From an uncultured Varibaculum sp. (GTDB lineage Bacteria; Actinomycetota; Actinomycetes; Actinomycetales; Actinomycetaceae): a stretch of DNA of 9,295 bases. The first letter of the stretch is position 1, and each line of letters opens with the position of its first letter. Positions 5,080 through 9,295 of the stretch are shown here, one piece after another. The position numbers and the translations under genes were made by a program. Below the pieces are notes generated by a model. It was given only the letters and a program-made list of their open reading frames with translations. It was not told the origin of the DNA and made no database searches. Location of the stretch: contig CAMYAU010000063.1 of NCBI GenBank assembly GCA_947253735.1, positions 1 through 9,295 on the forward strand, written 5' to 3'.

Positions 5080-7290
5080 ATGTGGAAGATTTGTGCGCAA
5101 GTAAGGCCTTTGGATACGAATAGATGCGTTCTTACATGTGCAGATGGTCGTGATCTGGTGCTCTCAACGGATGCTAATAGCATCGTGCGCGTCTTAGATG
5201 CGGCGCAGGATGTCCAGTCCACTCACCCTTTGGGCACTCCGTTGAAAAAAGCATTAGAAAAACACAGCTGTTTTATCAACACGCATGACCTAGTCTTCCA
5301 GACCCCTGATCCTCAATCTATGACCGATGCAGAGGTAATTGTCTGCGGTGACCCCACAATTGCGCGTTTAATAACTTCAGAGCTTCAAAAGATTGATGTA
5401 GCGGCGCGCCTGTCTTCCCAGTCAGTTCGCGAATGTGCATACCAAGTCTTCAATCGCGGCGCCCTGGTGCTGTGCCGCGGAGATGAGCCTGCTCCAGTAT
5501 TTGCGCAAACTATTGAAGACAATCTCGGACTAAATATTTCAGTGATCACGGTGGATCACACCCCCGACAAACTATTGGTTGGCCCAGCAGTACTTAAAGG
5601 GCAAGGTGCAACTTATAGTGACAGTCTTGCTCGTCTCGCCGGAAATGCAGTCAATAGTGCAGTATTTCAAGCAAAAATGGGTAGCCCCGTATGGGGAAGT
5701 TTCTTACCGCGCTTAGGTGCAGCCACAAATATGGGGCACAAAGCAGCGGAATTACTTAAAGCTATTACTCGCAATGAAATCGATAACCAGGAATCAACCC
5801 CCCTTGACACTATTTGGGCAATTTCCTTGGACGGGAAGCTCGAAGTTCACGCGGTGCTTCCCACGAATTTTATGATGGGCCCTCAGCCTAAATCCCCGAT
5901 TCACCCTCCCACCTTTGTGGTTGATAAATGCTATGGAATCGTAAAAGAGCTCACTCGGGTACATCACAGTGCCTATATGCCGCCTACTTTGCATACTACC
6001 CAGGCGCGAACGTGTGATTTACGCAGAACATCAACTTATATCAACACTGTATTTTGCCAAGGCTCAACGTTAATCCCCAATGAGGTTGGAGAAGAAGAAA
6101 AAGAAGCGCAGATCCACGACACTGAACTAGCGGCTATTGGTGAATCGGTCGAGCGTTATTGCTCTAACCTAATTGATCTCAAACCGGTATTACATGGTTC
6201 TTATCGGGAATTAACGAGAAAAGGATACCCGCTTCTTCATCCGGAAGAACTGGTGCTATTCTCTGCAAACCAATACCAGCACCCCGGATTTCCTTTTGTA
6301 CCTTTGACCCCTGACCTGCCCGTAGGGTGGGTGGAAGGTACCTATTATGAGGAGGAAGAGCCAGTTTTCGTTCCCGCCTCCTTGGTGTATGTCAACTGGT
6401 ATACCAACCAGTATCGGCAAGAACCGAAAGTTAACTTTCCTGCGTTTGCTGGAGTAGCTGCAGGAACCAGCAGTGACCAGGCGATATTGTCGGGTATCAG
6501 TGAAATTATTGAGCGGCATGCCACCATGGTGTGGTGGTTGAATGCCCAGCCGCTTCCGCACCTGAAATTACCGCAGAAATATGTAGATCTTTTTAGCGGG
6601 ACGAAAGAGCCACTCCGCCCCGCTTTGATCAATCTAGACAACACTTTCAATATTCCGGTGCTAGCCGGGGTGGTTCACAATGATGTCTCTAAACTGGTAC
6701 ACGTTGGTTTTTCTTGTCGTTCGAGCGTTGAACAAGGCGCTTTAAAAGCTTGGAGTGAAGCGCTCACCTTACAAGAGGGAGCTCACGACCTCGCAAACCC
6801 CGAAGGGGCACATTGGACAGCAATCCGTAAAGGTCTACTTCCTGGACGTTCATATAAGAAATGGCGCCGTGACCGCCGCTATCTGGATGACTTCCGTGAG
6901 GATCTCAAAGATGTAGATGACCTACTAATTCAGCAAGAGGTCTTTCTAGATCCTCGCGCGGTAGACAGAGTGAAACCACTGTTAGATATACCAGCAACCC
7001 GCAGTATTTCATCTGTGCCACAGCTGAAAGATAGCCAACTAGCTAGTTATATAGAGCGTATCCACGCCCGGGGTATGCGGGTAATTACCGTTGATATCAC
7101 CTCTCGCGATGTCGCTTCTTGCGGACTGCATGTGATCCGCACATTAATTCCCGGCACGATCGGCAATACTCCTGCCGCATTTCCCTACCTGGGGCGCAAT
7201 ATGGTGGCAGAGGAAGCAGTACGGTTAGGATGGGTGGATTCGCCAAGGCCTGAAGGTAGCATGAACCCCTTCCCAATGCCGCACGCGTAA
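5080..7290 (+). CDS. Fused E1-like/YcaO azoline-forming cyclodehydratase (TOMM synthase)
   Basis: This 736-residue cytoplasmic enzyme is expected to bind a leader peptide and convert Cys/Ser/Thr of the core to thiazoline or oxazolines with ATP. The N-terminal ~270 residues resemble the E1/ThiF-like partner of TOMM synthases. They have a Rossmann-like strand at 86-103 (VIVCGDPTIA...) and VGPAVLKGQGATYSDSLARLAG (167-188), equivalent to the segment where relatives have a GPxxxPG...CxxC(L) stretch. No CxxC zinc pair is visible. From ~285 a YcaO domain follows, starting YGIVKELTRVHHS. It has ATP/Mg motifs GESVERY (354-360), SEIIERH (474-480) and LKAWSEALTLQ (555-565), and ends with PFPMP (730-734), the C-terminal PxPxP signature of azoline-forming YcaO proteins. 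Start ATG has AAGAGGA nine bases upstream. No flavin dehydrogenase is in the window, so azolines might remain unoxidised. Thioamide formation is less likely given the PxPxP tail and E1 fusion. Confidence 0.9.
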   Translation: MWKICAQVRPLDTNRCVLTCADGRDLVLSTDANSIVRVLDAAQDVQSTHPLGTPLKKALEKHSCFINTHDLVFQTPDPQSMTDAEVIVCGDPTIARLITSELQKIDVAARLSSQSVRECAYQVFNRGALVLCRGDEPAPVFAQTIEDNLGLNISVITVDHTPDKLLVGPAVLKGQGATYSDSLARLAGNAVNSAVFQAKMGSPVWGSFLPRLGAATNMGHKAAELLKAITRNEIDNQESTPLDTIWAISLDGKLEVHAVLPTNFMMGPQPKSPIHPPTFVVDKCYGIVKELTRVHHSAYMPPTLHTTQARTCDLRRTSTYINTVFCQGSTLIPNEVGEEEKEAQIHDTELAAIGESVERYCSNLIDLKPVLHGSYRELTRKGYPLLHPEELVLFSANQYQHPGFPFVPLTPDLPVGWVEGTYYEEEEPVFVPASLVYVNWYTNQYRQEPKVNFPAFAGVAAGTSSDQAILSGISEIIERHATMVWWLNAQPLPHLKLPQKYVDLFSGTKEPLRPALINLDNTFNIPVLAGVVHNDVSKLVHVGFSCRSSVEQGALKAWSEALTLQEGAHDLANPEGAHWTAIRKGLLPGRSYKKWRRDRRYLDDFREDLKDVDDLLIQQEVFLDPRAVDRVKPLLDIPATRSISSVPQLKDSQLASYIERIHARGMRVITVDITSRDVASCGLHVIRTLIPGTIGNTPAAFPYLGRNMVAEEAVRLGWVDSPRPEGSMNPFPMPHA

Positions 7291-7324
7291 AACCGATACC
7301 GTTGTTGAGAAAGGATAGGCGATT

Positions 7325-9058
7325 GTGTTCGCAAAGCAGCGTTTAGTTATGCGCGCCGCCGGAGTCTCCGTGTGGCTGCTGGCACCAGCCATGATGTTGG
7401 GTGTCCTGGTGTCTTGCTTATATATTGCAACCGCGGTGTGCAACGCCATGCTTTTCAATGAGCTATTGAGCTCTCGCCGGGTCTCCACGGTGGTGGGACT
7501 AATCATAGCTATCGCCGGTTTGCTCTTAATCCGTCCGTTACTTGAGGTCAGTGGACAGCTTCTACAAAATCGAGCGGGACTAGTGGTGAAAAGCCGCTTA
7601 CGGCAGGCGCTTCTAGAGCAACTAGATGCCCGCGGACCGATGCGGGGAGGACTGGGTCGTTCTGGACAAATACAGTCGGTTCTCACTGATGGGGTTGAGG
7701 CGATCGAACCCTATTTCGTCAAGTATTTCACCCAACTTGCGGTCACTGCTATAACAGCGATTGGTTTAACAATTGCTATTGCCAGTATTTCTCCCCTGAT
7801 TGCAGGAGTTCTTTTAGTCTGTGGAGTCGCGATTATTGCTATTCCCCGATTATGGGATAGAGCTCTTGCTGATCGGGGACAATCGCATTGGGTAGCGTAC
7901 GAAAATCTCAATGCCGATTTCGTGGATTCTATGATGGGGATGTCCACTTTGAAATCTTTTGGGGCGGCTAAAGACCATGGCACCCAATTAGAAAAACAGT
8001 CCAGCCAGCTGCTCAAAACTACTATGGGGCAGCTACGGCTTTCATTGGGAGAAACGGGCTTATCAGGAATGATGAAAGTGTTCGGTCCTGCTCTCGGGCT
8101 CTTGATCGCAATTTCTTTGATTACTTCCAAGTCGATGCCGATTAGCTCGCTATTTGTGGTTACGCTGCTAGCTATCGAACTTTTCCGCCCGTTTACTGCC
8201 TTATCGGCATGTTGGCATGAAGCTTTTTTCGGTATTTCCGCGCTGCCAGCAATGAGCGAGTTATTTGAACAGGAGCAAACTTCTGCCGCTACCCGCAAAT
8301 CTCCTCAAAACTTGCCTCACAGTAACGAAGTATCCTTTGTCGATATCTCCTATACTTATCCGGGAGCTGCCGAGCCGGCTCTTGAGCAAGTCACTTTCGT
8401 TGCACCTGCAGGTAAAACAACCGCTTTGGTGGGGTTGTCAGGTTCCGGAAAATCCACTGCGCTCGGGTTATTAATGGGTTTTGACCATCCTGATAGTGGA
8501 AGTATCACAGTTGGAGGGGTTTCAGCGGACAGTTTGGAGATTGCGCGTACCGTCACGCTGGTTCCGCAAGACCCGATTATTTTTCCAGGAACTATAAGGT
8601 CAATTTTGGCCGAAGCTAATCCCAAAGCGGATGAAGCGGAGATGATAACGGCTCTAAAGCTAGCCTGTGCCACAAACCTGCATCCCGATAACAATCCTGA
8701 TTCTGGTGAAAATATTCTTGATTTAGAAATTGAAGAACATGCTCAGAACCTTTCGGGAGGACAAAAACAACGACTGGCAATCGCTCGGGCTCTGGTTCGA
8801 AAATGCCCGCTCCTCGTACTAGATGAATCTACTTCTGGTTTGGACACCCAAACAGAAACAACGGTTCTGGCGAATATTCGCAAGACGTACCCGAATCTCA
8901 CTTTATTGCTGGTTACCCACCGTATTGACGCTGCTGAGCAAACAGATCATGTAGTGGTAATGGGACATGGGAAAGTGCTTTGTAGCGGGAATCCCTGTAT
9001 GTTAAGCCAGGAAGATAATGCCTGGTCAAGATTGATTAGTGCACAGATAGGAGCCTAG
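7325..9058 (+). CDS. ABC half-transporter, fused membrane and ATPase domains (CydD/IrtA-like type)
   Basis: The protein has 577 residues. The N-terminal ~310 contain six hydrophobic segments (about 13-38, 55-70, 133-152, 156-173, 253-267, 273-290) and the stretch DGVEAIEPYFVKYF (122-135), typical of the CydD/CydC branch of exporter-fold ABC proteins. The ATPase domain has Walker A GLSGSGKST (370-378), Q-loop Gln415, signature LSGGQKQR (476-483), Walker B LLVLDES (496-502) and His531; all are intact. A GTG start is supported by AAAGGA nine bases upstream, 34 nt after the cyclodehydratase stop with no terminator between. It probably pairs with the next half-transporter as a heterodimer. Because exporter-fold proteins under iron control can also import siderophores (IrtAB, YbtPQ), direction is uncertain. 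Export of the modified peptide is the simpler reading, because a dedicated importer is already present. Confidence 0.9.
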   Translation: MFAKQRLVMRAAGVSVWLLAPAMMLGVLVSCLYIATAVCNAMLFNELLSSRRVSTVVGLIIAIAGLLLIRPLLEVSGQLLQNRAGLVVKSRLRQALLEQLDARGPMRGGLGRSGQIQSVLTDGVEAIEPYFVKYFTQLAVTAITAIGLTIAIASISPLIAGVLLVCGVAIIAIPRLWDRALADRGQSHWVAYENLNADFVDSMMGMSTLKSFGAAKDHGTQLEKQSSQLLKTTMGQLRLSLGETGLSGMMKVFGPALGLLIAISLITSKSMPISSLFVVTLLAIELFRPFTALSACWHEAFFGISALPAMSELFEQEQTSAATRKSPQNLPHSNEVSFVDISYTYPGAAEPALEQVTFVAPAGKTTALVGLSGSGKSTALGLLMGFDHPDSGSITVGGVSADSLEIARTVTLVPQDPIIFPGTIRSILAEANPKADEAEMITALKLACATNLHPDNNPDSGENILDLEIEEHAQNLSGGQKQRLAIARALVRKCPLLVLDESTSGLDTQTETTVLANIRKTYPNLTLLLVTHRIDAAEQTDHVVVMGHGKVLCSGNPCMLSQEDNAWSRLISAQIGA

Positions 9059-9064
9059 TCGGCT

Positions 9065-9295
9065 ATGACCTTAGTTTTCAGTAATTTTCTTGCGCTGATG
9101 AAGCGGCTACGTGAATGTGTTCCCCTTTTCGTAGCCGCCACTATTGTGACTGCACTTGCCCAAATTAGTGTAGTTGGGGTTGCGGTTAGTTCTGTGTGGA
9201 TATCTACGCAATTCATATTAAACCGTACGAACAATCTGACCCTGCTGTTCGTTATGATGTTTACCCTGGTGGTCGTGCATGCCGTGAGTACCCTC
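9065..9295 (+). CDS. Second ABC half-transporter, N-terminal fragment (runs off window)
   Basis: The ATG at 9065 lies 6 bases after the previous stop, with TAGGAG in the end of that gene as ribosome binding site. The 77 codons present encode a short basic amphipathic start (MKRLR at 12-16), a long hydrophobic segment (20-45) and a second one (58-75). That is the usual beginning of an exporter-fold ABC membrane domain. Position and tight spacing make it the likely heterodimer partner of the preceding half-transporter (CydC/IrtB-like). The ATPase domain is beyond the window, so the family call rests on context and hydrophobicity. Confidence 0.75.
   Translation, partial: MTLVFSNFLALMKRLRECVPLFVAATIVTALAQISVVGVAVSSVWISTQFILNRTNNLTLLFVMMFTLVVVHAVSTL

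Noticed and set aside
7225..7686. Minus-strand open frame of 153 codons across the YcaO/ABC junction
   Set aside because: It lies opposite two well-supported coding regions, and its composition (many Arg, Ser and Pro) is typical of an antisense shadow.
7711..8298. Minus-strand open frame of 195 codons inside the first ABC half-transporter
   Set aside because: It is opposite a gene with complete ABC motifs, and its translation has no recognisable domain.

Overview
The window looks like actinobacterial DNA. It carries a near-perfect DtxR/IdeR-type iron box (TTAGGTTAGCATAACCTAA), base composition is close to balanced GC by eye, and the layout resembles accessory iron-uptake islands of Actinomycetaceae-like organisms. 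The genus cannot be fixed from the sequence. A tRNA-Ala(TGC) tail, a very strong hairpin, a larger nested inverted repeat and the decayed 3' end of a PfkB-type sugar kinase fill the first ~760 bases. This reads as the edge of an inserted block.

From 770 to 9295 there are two divergent transcription units. They diverge from one short intergenic region (4756-4897) that contains the iron box. The minus-strand unit runs, in order of transcription: a prolyl-oligopeptidase-like serine hydrolase with a shortened N-terminal part, a FecCD-type permease, a lipoprotein binding protein and a FecE/FepC-type ATPase. Together the last three make a complete ferric-chelate importer. The genes overlap or are separated by no more than 14 nt.

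The plus-strand unit begins with a very short gene with an excellent Shine-Dalgarno sequence that encodes a 34-residue peptide (4898-5002). Next come a 736-residue fused E1-like/YcaO cyclodehydratase ending in the PxPxP motif, an ABC half-transporter with membrane and ATPase domains fused, and the start of a second half-transporter that is cut by the window end. This is the architecture of a ribosomally made, azoline-modified peptide (RiPP; TOMM/LAP class) cluster.

The most interesting reading is that the two units form one system. The likely iron control, the siderophore-type importer, the His-Cys-His-His segment in the precursor, and a Pro-specific peptidase family member beside a precursor whose only proline lies just before that segment all suggest a ribosomally synthesised metal chelator, made and exported by one arm and recaptured by the other. 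The peptide, cyclodehydratase, transporters and operator are seen in the sequence. The metallophore function is inference.
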